Shown: positions 46,820-55,413 of the stretch, piece by piece
How the letters are laid out: each line of letters starts with the position of its first letter
Position numbering within the stretch: the stretch's first letter is position 1
Assembly: GCA_947500585.1 (NCBI GenBank)
Contig: CANMSN010000001.1
Location: 604,765-668,764, forward strand
Length of the DNA stretch: 64,000 nucleotides
Origin: an uncultured Flavobacteriaceae bacterium
GTDB taxonomy: Bacteria; Bacteroidota; Bacteroidia; Flavobacteriales; Flavobacteriaceae
Direction of reading: 5' to 3'
Translations under genes and position numbers: made by a program
Notes under the pieces: model-generated
Seen by the model: only the letters and a program-made list of their open reading frames with translations
What the model was told of the DNA's origin: nothing
Databases searched by the model: none

Positions 46820-48136
46820 ATGAGTAAATCCATTGCTGGCTTTTCAAAACTATCCAAGTCTGAAAAAATTGATTGGATAGTTGAAACCCATTTTTCTAAC
46901 ACAGAAGATGCTACAAACGTTTTAAAACAGTATTGGAATACTGATGAAAAGTTGCAAAAATTACATGATGAATTTATTGAAAACACCATAACTAATTATT
47001 ATTTACCGCTTGGTGTAGCTCCCAATTTTCTAATTAATAATAAGCTTTACACAATTCCTATGGCTATCGAAGAAAGTTCGGTGGTTGCTGCAGCTAGTAA
47101 AGCTGCAAAATTCTGGTTAGATAGAGGCGGGTTTAAAACAACGGTACTTTCTACTACAAAAATTGGTCAGGTACACTTCATGTATCAAGGTGATTATAAT
47201 AAACTAAAAACGTTTTTTAATAGTGTAAAACCTAAACTTTTAACCGATGCAAAACCAATTACCAAAAATATGGAATTGCGCGGAGGTGGTATCTTAGATA
47301 TTGAATTAAGGAATAAAACAACAGATATAAAAGGGTATTATCAACTTCATGTTTCTTTTGAAACGCTTGATGCTATGGGAGCAAACTTTATAAACTCCTG
47401 TTTAGAACAGTTTGCTAAAACCTTAAAAAATGAGGCTTTAGCTTTTAGTGATTTTTCTGAGCAAGAGAAAAATATTGATATCGTAATGAGTATACTTTCT
47501 AACTATGTTCCAAATTGTTTGGTTCGTGCCGAAGTTAGTTGTAAAGTTGAAGAATTAACCGAAAAAAATGATGTTTCGGGTGATGTTTTTGCTAATAAAT
47601 TTGTTCAAGCCATACAAATTGCAGAAGTAGAACCTTACCGCGCCGTCACGCATAATAAAGGTATTATGAATGGTATTGATGCTGTTATATTAGCGACTGG
47701 GAACGACTTTAGAGCTATTGAAGCTGGTGTACATGCTTATGCTTCAAGAAAAGGAAACTATAGCAGCTTATCGCATGCTAAAGTTGAAAATGGCATCTTT
47801 ACTTTCTGGTTAGAAATTCCTCTAGCTCTTGGAACTGTTGGCGGATTAACAGGTTTGCATCCCTTAGTTAAATTTGCATCAGAATTACTTGGCAAGCCTT
47901 CTGCAAAAGAACTTATGCAAATTGTTGCTGTAGCTGGTTTAGCTCAAAATTTTGCTGCGCTTAAATCACTTACTACTACTGGCATTCAGCAAGGGCATAT
48001 GAAAATGCATTTAATGAATATTTTAAATCAGTTTGATGCTAATGATGAAGAAAAAACAATACTTACCGAGTATTTTAAAACACATACTGTAACACACAGT
48101 GCTGTGGTTGAAGCTATTAATGAGTTGAGGGAATGA
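46820..48136 (+). CDS. Hydroxymethylglutaryl-CoA reductase (class II-like)
   Basis: This 438-residue enzyme of the mevalonate pathway shows AIEESSVVAAASKAAKFW, RAVTHNKGIMNGIDAVILATGNDFRAIEAG, and LEIPLALGTVGGLTGLHPLVKFASELLGKPSAKELMQIVAVAGLAQN. It reduces HMG-CoA to mevalonate; the sequence type is class II. The stop TGA is the first three bases of a family-A hairpin. A GHMP kinase of the mevalonate-kinase superfamily follows, now joined to a GIY-YIG nuclease. Confidence 0.95.
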   Translation: MSKSIAGFSKLSKSEKIDWIVETHFSNTEDATNVLKQYWNTDEKLQKLHDEFIENTITNYYLPLGVAPNFLINNKLYTIPMAIEESSVVAAASKAAKFWLDRGGFKTTVLSTTKIGQVHFMYQGDYNKLKTFFNSVKPKLLTDAKPITKNMELRGGGILDIELRNKTTDIKGYYQLHVSFETLDAMGANFINSCLEQFAKTLKNEALAFSDFSEQEKNIDIVMSILSNYVPNCLVRAEVSCKVEELTEKNDVSGDVFANKFVQAIQIAEVEPYRAVTHNKGIMNGIDAVILATGNDFRAIEAGVHAYASRKGNYSSLSHAKVENGIFTFWLEIPLALGTVGGLTGLHPLVKFASELLGKPSAKELMQIVAVAGLAQNFAALKSLTTTGIQQGHMKMHLMNILNQFDANDEEKTILTEYFKTHTVTHSAVVEAINELRE

Positions 48137-48180
48137 CTTCGACTACGCTCAGTCATCAAAAAAGACTACGCTCAGTCACC
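48134..48180. repeat. Family-A hairpin plus partial copy upstream of the GIY-YIG gene
   Basis: A full unit (48134-48155) has stems TGACT/AGTCA around TCGACTACGCTC and begins on the HMG-CoA reductase stop. A second copy (48164-48180) has lost its left stem. They form the left border of the GIY-YIG region. Confidence 0.85.
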
Positions 48181-48240
48181 ATAAAAAGGCTATATTCAAC
48201 AAACAAAAACTAAATAACCAAATGAATATAATTTAAAATT

Positions 48241-49578
48241 ATGCCTAAAGGGTTTGTATACATATTAGAATGCTCTGATGGTACATTTTACACTGGAAGC
48301 ACTATTGACTTGGATAAAAGGTTAGATGAGCATCAAAGTGGAAATGGCGCTAATCATACAAAAAAAAGGTTACCAGTTAACCTTGTTTTTTTTGAAGAGT
48401 TCCAAAGAATCGATGATGCTTTTTATAGAGAAAAACAGATACAAGGTTGGAGTAGGAAAAAGAAATTAGCTTTAATAGAAAGTAATTTTGATAAATTAAA
48501 AGACTATGCTGAATGTAAAAATGATAGTCATTATAAGAAGTGGCTTCGACTACGCTCAGCCACCAAAAACCGACTACGCTCAGCCACCGAAAACCGACTA
48601 CGCTCTGGCAATGATGAGCAACCAATTTTTGAAACTCTAACAATAAACAATAAATCTGAATCGGTAGCTGAGCGTAGTCGAAGCTATAGCAACGGAAAAT
48701 TATTGATTACAGGTGAATATGTAGTTCTTGATGGCGCATTATCATTGGCTGTACCAACAAAATATGGACAATCTTTAGAAGTTGAAACTATAAATGAACC
48801 AAAAATTATTTGGAAAAGTTTAAATGAAAAAGGAGTAGTTTGGTTTGAAGATGAGTTTATCATTAATGAGATTATCAAATCACTAAAACCTAGCAATGCT
48901 ATTTCAGATAGATTAATCCAAATTTTTGATGTTGTAAAACAACTGAATCAAGATTTTTTTAGCACAAAGACTGGATTTAAAGTGACTACAAAAACAGGCT
49001 TCCCAAAGAACTGGGGGTTAGGAACATCTTCAACTTTAATAAACAACATAGCGCAATGGGCTAATGTAGACCCCTATAAACTTTTAGAAAATACTTTTGG
49101 CGGTAGCGGTTATGATATTGCTTGTGCACAAAATAACACGCCTATTAGCTATCAATTACAGAAAGGAAAACCTGTTGTAAAACCAGTTAACTTTAATCCT
49201 TCTTTTAAAAATCATCTTTATTTTGTTCATTTAAATAAAAAACAAAACAGTCGCGAAGGCATCAAATATTATAATAATCATAAAAGCGATTTAAATTCTG
49301 TTATTTCTGACATTAATAACATCACTTTAAAGATGGTTGATTGTAACAACCTCTCTGATTTTGAAACTTTATTAATACTACATGAAACTATTATTAGCAA
49401 TGTAACTAAACAAATACCCGTTAAGGAACGATTGTTTAACGATTTTAATGGAAGCATAAAAAGTCTTGGTGCTTGGGGTGGCGATTTTGTTTTAGTTGCT
49501 TCTAAAGAAAACCCTTTTAACTATTTTAATAAAAAGGGATTTGATACTATAATACCATATGATGAAATGGTGTTATAA
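48241..49578 (+). CDS. GIY-YIG nuclease fused through hairpin repeats to a GYDIA-type GHMP kinase
   Basis: The frame is open for 445 residues. Residues 1-95 are a URI-type GIY-YIG nuclease (FVYILECSDGTFYTGSTIDLDKRL with Arg27; Glu64 in FYREKQIQGWSRKKKLALI). Residues 101-148 are translated repeat (LRLRSATKNRLRSATENRLRS, then SVAERSRS). Residues 149-445 are a GHMP kinase (SYSNGKLLITGEYVVLDGALSLAVP; nucleotide loop WGLGTSSTL). The kinase's native Met is absent where the repeat meets it. Codon 101 is TGG at the place where related hairpins carry the stop TGA. The two parts were very probably separate genes. Whether the product stays fused, is cleaved, or the kinase starts internally is unknown. 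Confidence 0.85.
   Translation: MPKGFVYILECSDGTFYTGSTIDLDKRLDEHQSGNGANHTKKRLPVNLVFFEEFQRIDDAFYREKQIQGWSRKKKLALIESNFDKLKDYAECKNDSHYKKWLRLRSATKNRLRSATENRLRSGNDEQPIFETLTINNKSESVAERSRSYSNGKLLITGEYVVLDGALSLAVPTKYGQSLEVETINEPKIIWKSLNEKGVVWFEDEFIINEIIKSLKPSNAISDRLIQIFDVVKQLNQDFFSTKTGFKVTTKTGFPKNWGLGTSSTLINNIAQWANVDPYKLLENTFGGSGYDIACAQNNTPISYQLQKGKPVVKPVNFNPSFKNHLYFVHLNKKQNSREGIKYYNNHKSDLNSVISDINNITLKMVDCNNLSDFETLLILHETIISNVTKQIPVKERLFNDFNGSIKSLGAWGGDFVLVASKENPFNYFNKKGFDTIIPYDEMVL
48541..48686. repeat. Family-A hairpins translated within the fusion gene
   Basis: A full unit (48541-48562) has stems TGGCT/AGCCA. Two partial direct copies follow (about 48571-48590 and 48596-48607). A full inverted unit (48665-48686) has stems TAGCT/AGCTA. 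All have core TCGACTACGCTC. They form the right border of the GIY-YIG region and the linker of the fusion. Confidence 0.85.
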
Positions 49579-49590
49579 ACTTTGTCTAAT

Positions 49591-49622
49591 AAAAAAGCCT
49601 CGTTTTCACGAGGCTTTTTTAT
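49591..49622. terminator. Bidirectional terminator between the fusion gene and the PpiD-like gene
   Basis: A perfect 12-bp stem AAAAAAGCCTCG/CGAGGCTTTTTT with a 6-nt loop lies between convergent genes and has a T-run on both strands. Confidence 0.92.
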
Positions 49623-49637
49623 TAGTTTTAGTTGAAA

Positions 49638-51767
49638 TTATTGAATTTGTGTTTTAGCTCTATTATCTTCAATGTCAGCAGCTTCTTTTAAAGCATTATA
49701 CAGTTTAGAATTAACAACATTAGATTTTCGCTGCTCTACTCTATTTGCAGCAGCTTGGTAGTTGTCTAAAACTACTGCAGGAGTAACTTTCGTTACTTGA
49801 ATCATATAAACACCATTGTCTCCATCAATTAATTTTGAGGTTTCACCTTCGTTTAATCCAAATGCAGCACCAACAACAAGTGGTTCTCTTCCAGCACCAG
49901 AAATAGTTGGTGTTTTCATGTTAATTGCTGAAGCAGTTTTTACTGATGTATTTTCTGCTGCGGCTAAATCTTCTAAAGTTGTTGCTGAAACTCTTTCTCT
50001 AATCATTTCAGCTTTCTTTTCTTTTCTAATGGCTGGTAACGCAGTTGCACTAGCATCTTCAACAGACATTAAACCTTCTTTATGCTTAGCTACAATTTGC
50101 GCTATAACATAACCACCAGGAATGTTAAAACGTTTTATGTCTCCAACTTCTGCATCTTCTTCAAAAGCCCAACGTACTATTTGTCTTTGGTTTCCAATAC
50201 CTGGTATGTTTTCATCTAAAACTTTAATACCATTAACTGGACGTACCGTATACTTACTTTCTGTAGCAACTTCTTCAAAATCTTTTTTAGCTACTGTGAC
50301 TTCAAATTTTGAAGCATCTCTAAACACTTTATCTATTGTGGTTTCAGATGGCTCTATAGTTCTAGCAATAGTTCCTACTTGTACTGCTTTCTTTTCATCT
50401 TTTAAGCCTTCAATTTCTATAATGTGAAAACCAAAAATAGTTTTAACCACACCTAAATCGCCAACTTTTCCGCCAAATTCAAAATCATTAAATTCAGGAA
50501 CCATAGTATTGTAAGGATGCCAGTCATAACGACCTTCATTTGCTACACTACCTTGATCTGATGAAAATTCAGTTACAAATTCCGGAAACTTAGAACGATT
50601 TGATTTTAAAATATTTAAAAGACTGTCCGCTTTTACTTTTGCTTCAGCTTCTGTTTGAGTTGTTTCTGGTGGTGCACTTCTTGCTCCTAAAAAAGGAATT
50701 AATATATGTCTTACTTTTGCTGAATCTGGTATTTGTTTTACAGCAACAACTTTTGATATCTTAAAAAAGTTGTTGTCTTTATAAGGTCCAAAAACCTCGC
50801 CTTCATTTAAATTATAAATACTATCTGCAACAGCTGTAGGTAAACTTGATTTAAACACAAAACGATTATCAAATTTTATATCAGATTCTGCTATAACGTT
50901 AATATATTCTTCATCATTCTTAACTTTAGAAAAAGCTACAATAGTATCTTTTCTTCCAGTTTCATCAACAAATCGGCCATTTAAATACGTGCTAAGTTGC
51001 GCCTGTATAGCATTTTCATCTTCAACACTTGGTGTTTCTTTAAACTCAACAAACTTAATATCTCTTGAGGCCTCTACTTCATATTTCTTTTTATTCTTGC
51101 TTATGTAAGCAGAAATATCAGATTTTGAAACTTTAATAATACTATCTGGAATAGAGGAATAAGGGATTTGCACATATTTAATATCAACTTTATTGCCTTC
51201 TAGCTTATGCTCTAATTCGCCTTCAGCTAGTGTACCAGTTAAACCAGCCTTAACCAGATTAAAATAGTTTTGTTGTAAAGCGTTGTTAGCAACTTGTTTT
51301 TCGTAATTAACCCAACCTTCATATCCTGCAGGAGAGGTTTCTTTTAAATTGGCTATATATTCGTTTAATTTATTTTCATCAAATAAACCAGCTTCATTTA
51401 AAAATTCAGGACTAGTTGCCAATGCTGTTTTTAATAAATCGCGCATTTGATCTTTCTCTACAGAAATACCCAACTCATCATACTGCGTTTGCATAATGGC
51501 ATTTCTAACTTCTTGATCCCAAACTCGATTCATGACTTGAGTGCTCGTTGCGTTTGGTCCTGCTTGCCTTTGTGCTGCTTCAACTTTTTGTAAAAAGTCT
51601 TCACGGGTAATATCTTTACCGTTTATTGTAGCTACAATGTTTTGTGATTTTGCTGTAAGCGCATCACTATTTTTAAATAAATCTGCTAATACAAAGGAGA
51701 ATAACGCTAAAGCTATAATTAAGATTAAGAATAGTGAACGTTGTCTTATTTTATTTAAAACTGCCAT
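49638..51767 (-). CDS. PpiD-like membrane-anchored peptidyl-prolyl isomerase (SurA/parvulin)
   Basis: This 709-residue protein has one N-terminal membrane helix (RSLFLILIIALALFSFVLADLF), a long SurA_N-type chaperone region (about 35-330) and a parvulin domain (about 340-450: AKVRHILIPFLG, FPEFVTEFSSDQGSVANEGRYDWHPYNTMVPEF, GFHIIEIEG). A C-terminal segment resembles a second degenerate parvulin. It folds outer-membrane and secreted proteins at the inner-membrane surface. It is the last gene of a minus-strand series that starts with coaX. Confidence 0.93.
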   Translation of the reverse strand: MAVLNKIRQRSLFLILIIALALFSFVLADLFKNSDALTAKSQNIVATINGKDITREDFLQKVEAAQRQAGPNATSTQVMNRVWDQEVRNAIMQTQYDELGISVEKDQMRDLLKTALATSPEFLNEAGLFDENKLNEYIANLKETSPAGYEGWVNYEKQVANNALQQNYFNLVKAGLTGTLAEGELEHKLEGNKVDIKYVQIPYSSIPDSIIKVSKSDISAYISKNKKKYEVEASRDIKFVEFKETPSVEDENAIQAQLSTYLNGRFVDETGRKDTIVAFSKVKNDEEYINVIAESDIKFDNRFVFKSSLPTAVADSIYNLNEGEVFGPYKDNNFFKISKVVAVKQIPDSAKVRHILIPFLGARSAPPETTQTEAEAKVKADSLLNILKSNRSKFPEFVTEFSSDQGSVANEGRYDWHPYNTMVPEFNDFEFGGKVGDLGVVKTIFGFHIIEIEGLKDEKKAVQVGTIARTIEPSETTIDKVFRDASKFEVTVAKKDFEEVATESKYTVRPVNGIKVLDENIPGIGNQRQIVRWAFEEDAEVGDIKRFNIPGGYVIAQIVAKHKEGLMSVEDASATALPAIRKEKKAEMIRERVSATTLEDLAAAENTSVKTASAINMKTPTISGAGREPLVVGAAFGLNEGETSKLIDGDNGVYMIQVTKVTPAVVLDNYQAAANRVEQRKSNVVNSKLYNALKEAADIEDNRAKTQIQ

Positions 51768-51844
51768 CTGTTATTTAAATTTTTATGAAAAATCCTTTTA
51801 TTTGGGATTTAGCTTGTTAAATTGATTGTCTGTTGATTAGTTGA

Positions 51845-51852
51845 CAAAAATA
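51845..51852 (-). promoter_or_regulatory. Putative -7 element upstream of the PpiD-like gene
   Basis: On the minus strand TATTTTTG matches TAnnTTTG, 77 bp before the start. There is no upstream TTG at the proper distance, so support is weak. Confidence 0.3.
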
Positions 51853-51916
51853 TCGTGCGCGAAAATACCATTTTCTATTTAATAATAAAAGTAGAAAGAT
51901 GCTTTAATTTGTTAAG

Positions 51917-53206
51917 TTAATCTTCTTCTAAACGTTTGAGTTCCACCATATCAATTTTGGTATTAGAAACTTCCAGAATTGTAAATTGAAAGTTATCCAT
52001 TTTTACAATCTCGTTTTGTTCTGGAATTTCTTCGGTATGGTTTACTATCAAACCTCCCAAAGTTTCATAATTCTCATTGTCTGGAAGGTTTATTTTGTAG
52101 GTTTCGTTTATATAATCGACTTCTAAACGTGCAGAGAATTTATATGTAGTTTCATCAATTTTTTCTTCAATAAGATCAACAGTGTCGTGTTCATCTTCAA
52201 TCTCACCAAATAACTCTTCTACAATATCTTCTACAGTCATAATACCAGAAGTTCCCCCATACTCATCTAAAACCACAGCTATACTTTTATGTCGTTTTGT
52301 GAGTACGCTAAGCACATCTTTAATAAGAACGGTTTCTGGAACAAATTCAACTGGCAGCATCATGGCTTTTATAGTTTTTGGTTTTTTAAACAACTCAAAC
52401 GAGTGTGCATAACCCAAAATATCGTCAATAGTATCTTTATAAACTAAAATTTTAGTACAGCCTGTTTCCGTAAAAAGTGCATTTAATGTTTTTATGGATT
52501 CTTTAATATCTACCGCTATAATTTCTGTACGAGGCACCATAACTTCTCGTGCTTTAACCTCAGAAAACTCAAGGGCGTTTTGAAAAATTTGTATTTCGGT
52601 ATCTACATCCTCGTGCTCTTCAACAAATTCCATTTGCTCACTTATATAGTTAACTAATTCCAATTTGGTGAAATATAATTGTACTTGGTCGCCTTCCGTT
52701 TTAAAGAAGGTTTTTAAAATTAAATCTGAAATCCAAATAACGAAGTCTGAAATAAAAGTAAAAATTCCATAAAAAATATAAGCAGGAAGTGCTAAAGCTT
52801 TAATTAAGGTATTTGCATAAATTTGAAAAAACACTTTCGGTAAAAACTCAGCAGTTATTAAAATAACAAGTGTAGAAATTATGGTTTGCGACAACAAACT
52901 CAAATCGTTTAGTGCATAGTTTACAAAACTATTGGTTGTTGGCAGTAAAGACTGAAACCAACTTACCAATACATCGCCCATAAAAAACCCGTAAATTACC
53001 AGTGCAATATTGTTACCAATAAGCATGGTTGTAATAAACTTAGATGGTTTTGCTGTTAACTTGGTTAATATTTTAGCAAGTAATCCTTCTTGCTTTTTCT
53101 CAATTTCGATATGAATTTTATTTGAAGATATGTAAGCAATCTCCATACCTGAAAAAAAGGCTGAAAGTATTAATGATAAGATTATAATGACGACATAAAT
53201 ACTCAT
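51917..53206 (-). CDS. CNNM/CorC-type hemolysin-family membrane protein
   Basis: This 429-residue protein has an N-terminal CNNM (DUF21) domain with about four membrane helices (SAFFSGMEIAYISSNKIHIE). Two CBS domains follow (VMVPRTEIIAVDIKESIKTLNALF, and VLTKRHKSIAVVLDEYGGTSGIMTVEDIVEELFGEIEDEHD), then a C-terminal CorC_HlyC domain. Members are linked to magnesium or cobalt efflux. GldE is a relative, but the neighbours here are not those of gldE, so I use the general name. It abuts a small membrane-protein gene. Confidence 0.92.
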   Translation of the reverse strand: MSIYVVIIILSLILSAFFSGMEIAYISSNKIHIEIEKKQEGLLAKILTKLTAKPSKFITTMLIGNNIALVIYGFFMGDVLVSWFQSLLPTTNSFVNYALNDLSLLSQTIISTLVILITAEFLPKVFFQIYANTLIKALALPAYIFYGIFTFISDFVIWISDLILKTFFKTEGDQVQLYFTKLELVNYISEQMEFVEEHEDVDTEIQIFQNALEFSEVKAREVMVPRTEIIAVDIKESIKTLNALFTETGCTKILVYKDTIDDILGYAHSFELFKKPKTIKAMMLPVEFVPETVLIKDVLSVLTKRHKSIAVVLDEYGGTSGIMTVEDIVEELFGEIEDEHDTVDLIEEKIDETTYKFSARLEVDYINETYKINLPDNENYETLGGLIVNHTEEIPEQNEIVKMDNFQFTILEVSNTKIDMVELKRLEED

Positions 53207-53401
53207 TTAGTTTGATTTATCTCTATTGTCATATTTTTTTCTAAACTTTTGTCTAAAGAAATACATAAATATAGCCAATGCTGCTAACAATAAATAAGGA
53301 TAATTAATTACTCCTGTTTTATTGTAAGTTGAAACAACATCATAAATAAATAATGCTGCAAAAACTAAATAAGCGTATTGAAAAATCTTGGAATATTTCA
53401 T
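53207..53401 (-). CDS. Small two-helix membrane protein
   Basis: This 64-residue protein has two hydrophobic segments (about 8-22 and 34-49) and a strongly basic end (RQKFRKKYDNRDKSN). It stops right before the CNNM gene's start, so translation is probably coupled. Similar small proteins occupy this place in other flavobacteria. The function is unknown. Confidence 0.7.
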   Translation of the reverse strand: MKYSKIFQYAYLVFAALFIYDVVSTYNKTGVINYPYLLLAALAIFMYFFRQKFRKKYDNRDKSN

Positions 53402-53418
53402 TTTGAATCTTTAAAACG

Positions 53419-53426
53419 CAAAGATA
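53419..53426 (-). promoter_or_regulatory. Putative -7 element upstream of the small membrane protein gene
   Basis: On the minus strand TATCTTTG matches TAnnTTTG, 17 bp before the start. A TTG lies only 13 nt further upstream, shorter than the usual 17-23. Confidence 0.4.
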
Positions 53427-53459
53427 ATTAAAATAGCAGCAAGAATTTTAATAAAAGAA

Positions 53460-54014
53460 TTATTCATCTAGAGTTATCATGCCAGTAACTTCTAAAACTT
53501 CGGCATTTGTAAATTTGGAGTTGGAATCAAAACCATTACCATGAATAAGATCAAAACCTGTTCTAAACGTCACTGGCTTATTTGTATATAGCCATTCCTT
53601 TTTTTGATCATAGTATAATTGTTCTGCAAACAACGTATCGTTGGTTTGGGTAATAATTTTCACATTACCCTGTAAATCTATTAAATCTGTTTTATCGTAA
53701 ACTATGGCATAGTCTGAAATTACTGTACTTTTTTTATTTTCATCATCAAACAAATACAAAATAACGCCATCTGTAAACTCATTATATGGAAAATCTCTAT
53801 TAGAATAATCAAACATTTTTGCACTTAAAAGGTTTGCAGTTACTCTGCCTGAATCGGTATGTTTTAGATTAATGTTTTCTGCAACACCTATGGGCTCGTT
53901 TTCTGAAATTCCTAAATTTTGAACTTGCTTATAATTATCAATACACGAAAAAAACATAGTCACAGCAAATACTGTGACTATGTTTATAATATTATATATT
54001 CTATTTAATCTCAT
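53460..54014 (-). CDS. lptC: LPS export periplasmic protein LptC
   Basis: This 184-residue protein has an N-terminal hydrophobic anchor or lipoprotein-like signal (IINIVTVFAVTMFFSCI). The LptC strand pattern follows: INLKHTDSGRVTANLLSAKMFDYSN, DGVILYLFDDENKKSTVISDYAIVYDKTDLIDLQGNVKIITQTNDTLFAEQLYYDQKKEWLYTNKPVTF. It passes lipopolysaccharide from the LptBFG complex to LptA-like proteins. It follows the TPR-protein gene by 7 bp. Confidence 0.9.
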   Translation of the reverse strand: MRLNRIYNIINIVTVFAVTMFFSCIDNYKQVQNLGISENEPIGVAENINLKHTDSGRVTANLLSAKMFDYSNRDFPYNEFTDGVILYLFDDENKKSTVISDYAIVYDKTDLIDLQGNVKIITQTNDTLFAEQLYYDQKKEWLYTNKPVTFRTGFDLIHGNGFDSNSKFTNAEVLEVTGMITLDE

Positions 54015-54021
54015 TTAATTA

Positions 54022-55395
54022 TTAAGGCACTGTAACAGATGAACCAATCCAGCAACCAATTTTAATAACCTGACCTGAACAAGCACAATTAAAAATATCT
54101 GCTTTTGATGGTGCTTTTGCCTCGTAATTAGCAACTGATTGCGCAGAAGCTTTACTTAAAGTAGGATCTACACGCGCTGCTTTTCTAGCTTCGTCTGCTG
54201 CTAACCAATACACCGCTCTTTTATTAAACGTAGTATCTCCACAATCGTTAGCACTTGATGCATACATTGCAGCTATTGCTAAGTAAGGCCTACCGTTTGA
54301 TGGGTTTAATTTTAAAGCATCTCTAAAGTAACCTCTGGCTTGACCATATCTGCCTTTCTTTTTAAGTATAAGACCAATTCTATTAGCTAATTTAGATTTT
54401 TTAAATGAATCACTTTCTAAATCAAAAGACTCTTTAAAATACCCGATAGCTTCATTTTCTTTACCATTTTTCAATAAAATAGTTCCAACAAAATATTTAG
54501 TATCAGCAGAAGGATCTGCTTCGTCATATGCTTTTACCAGTTTTTCATAAAGTGGGTCGTCTGTACATTCTTTATAATACATCTTACTAACCGCACGCTT
54601 TAGCCAAACAGAGTTTGTTTGATTAGCATCAAAGTCTTTATTATATAATGGAATTAAATTTTCGCAATTTGCTCTTTCACCTAATTTTTGGTCAATACCA
54701 TCAGAAATTTGATCGTAAGCTTTTAAATAGCTTTCGTAATACTTTTTATATTTTCCTTCTTTAGAAGTTAAAGCTGTTCCAGCTTCTTCTTTTTCAATTA
54801 ACTTATTAAGTTTTAAAGAATAGTTCTTTACTTCGTCTTCAATTTTTTCAACTATATCATCATATTTGTTAAATAAATCTGCCGCTGGCTTTTTCCCTGC
54901 ATCATATAAATCAACCATCAAAGAAAAATAAGTATACAAACTTTTAGGGTTTGTAAATGTATCTCTATCTAACTTGTAAGCTGCATCAAAACAATCATAC
55001 AATTCTTGAGTACTTTTGTGCATCGTCTCTTTATTATTGTATAATAATTGACAAGATTGCGCTGCATATTCGCCTTTAGGTGTTTTACTTGCAAAGTGCT
55101 CACCTCTTTCTTGCCATAGTTTTAATAAATCATTTAAATAAGCTTCTTTATCTGCTCCTGAAGCATTTTCTGCTTTGTGTTCTAAAATTTTTTCACCATC
55201 GGAATAAATTGCAAGACTAAATTTAGGACATTTGTTTCTTACAGCCATCCAAGGCTCGTAAGCAGCATCAAAATTTTTCGCTTTCACATATTCATGGAAT
55301 ATAGAAAGTTTTGTCATGCACTCTTCATCTTGTTGTGCAAAACCAAAATTTAAACCTATAAATAATACTAATAATAATGTAATTTTCGCTTTCAT
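54022..55395 (-). CDS. Periplasmic tetratricopeptide-repeat protein
   Basis: This 457-residue protein has a signal peptide (MKAKITLLLVLFIGLNFGFAQ) and is almost wholly helical. The last third has clear TPR units (KYFVGTILLKNGKENEAIGYFKESFDLE; NRIGLILKKKGRYGQARGYFRDALKLNPSNGRPYLAIAAMY). Several cysteines are spread through it, including CACSGQ and a final CWIGSS. Genes of this kind lie between an outer-membrane barrel and lptC in flavobacteria. It may help assemble envelope complexes; no enzymatic role is visible. Confidence 0.82.
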   Translation of the reverse strand: MKAKITLLLVLFIGLNFGFAQQDEECMTKLSIFHEYVKAKNFDAAYEPWMAVRNKCPKFSLAIYSDGEKILEHKAENASGADKEAYLNDLLKLWQERGEHFASKTPKGEYAAQSCQLLYNNKETMHKSTQELYDCFDAAYKLDRDTFTNPKSLYTYFSLMVDLYDAGKKPAADLFNKYDDIVEKIEDEVKNYSLKLNKLIEKEEAGTALTSKEGKYKKYYESYLKAYDQISDGIDQKLGERANCENLIPLYNKDFDANQTNSVWLKRAVSKMYYKECTDDPLYEKLVKAYDEADPSADTKYFVGTILLKNGKENEAIGYFKESFDLESDSFKKSKLANRIGLILKKKGRYGQARGYFRDALKLNPSNGRPYLAIAAMYASSANDCGDTTFNKRAVYWLAADEARKAARVDPTLSKASAQSVANYEAKAPSKADIFNCACSGQVIKIGCWIGSSVTVP

Positions 55396-55413
55396 GTTAA
55401 TAATTTTAAGCTG

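Noticed and set aside
48541..48686. CRISPR-like array within the fusion gene
   Set aside because: There are only three short direct units with tiny spacers plus one inverted unit; they belong to the dispersed hairpin family, and no cas genes are present.
51917..53206. Gliding protein GldE
   Set aside because: Family resemblance is shared by all CNNM/CorC proteins and the expected neighbours of gldE are absent.
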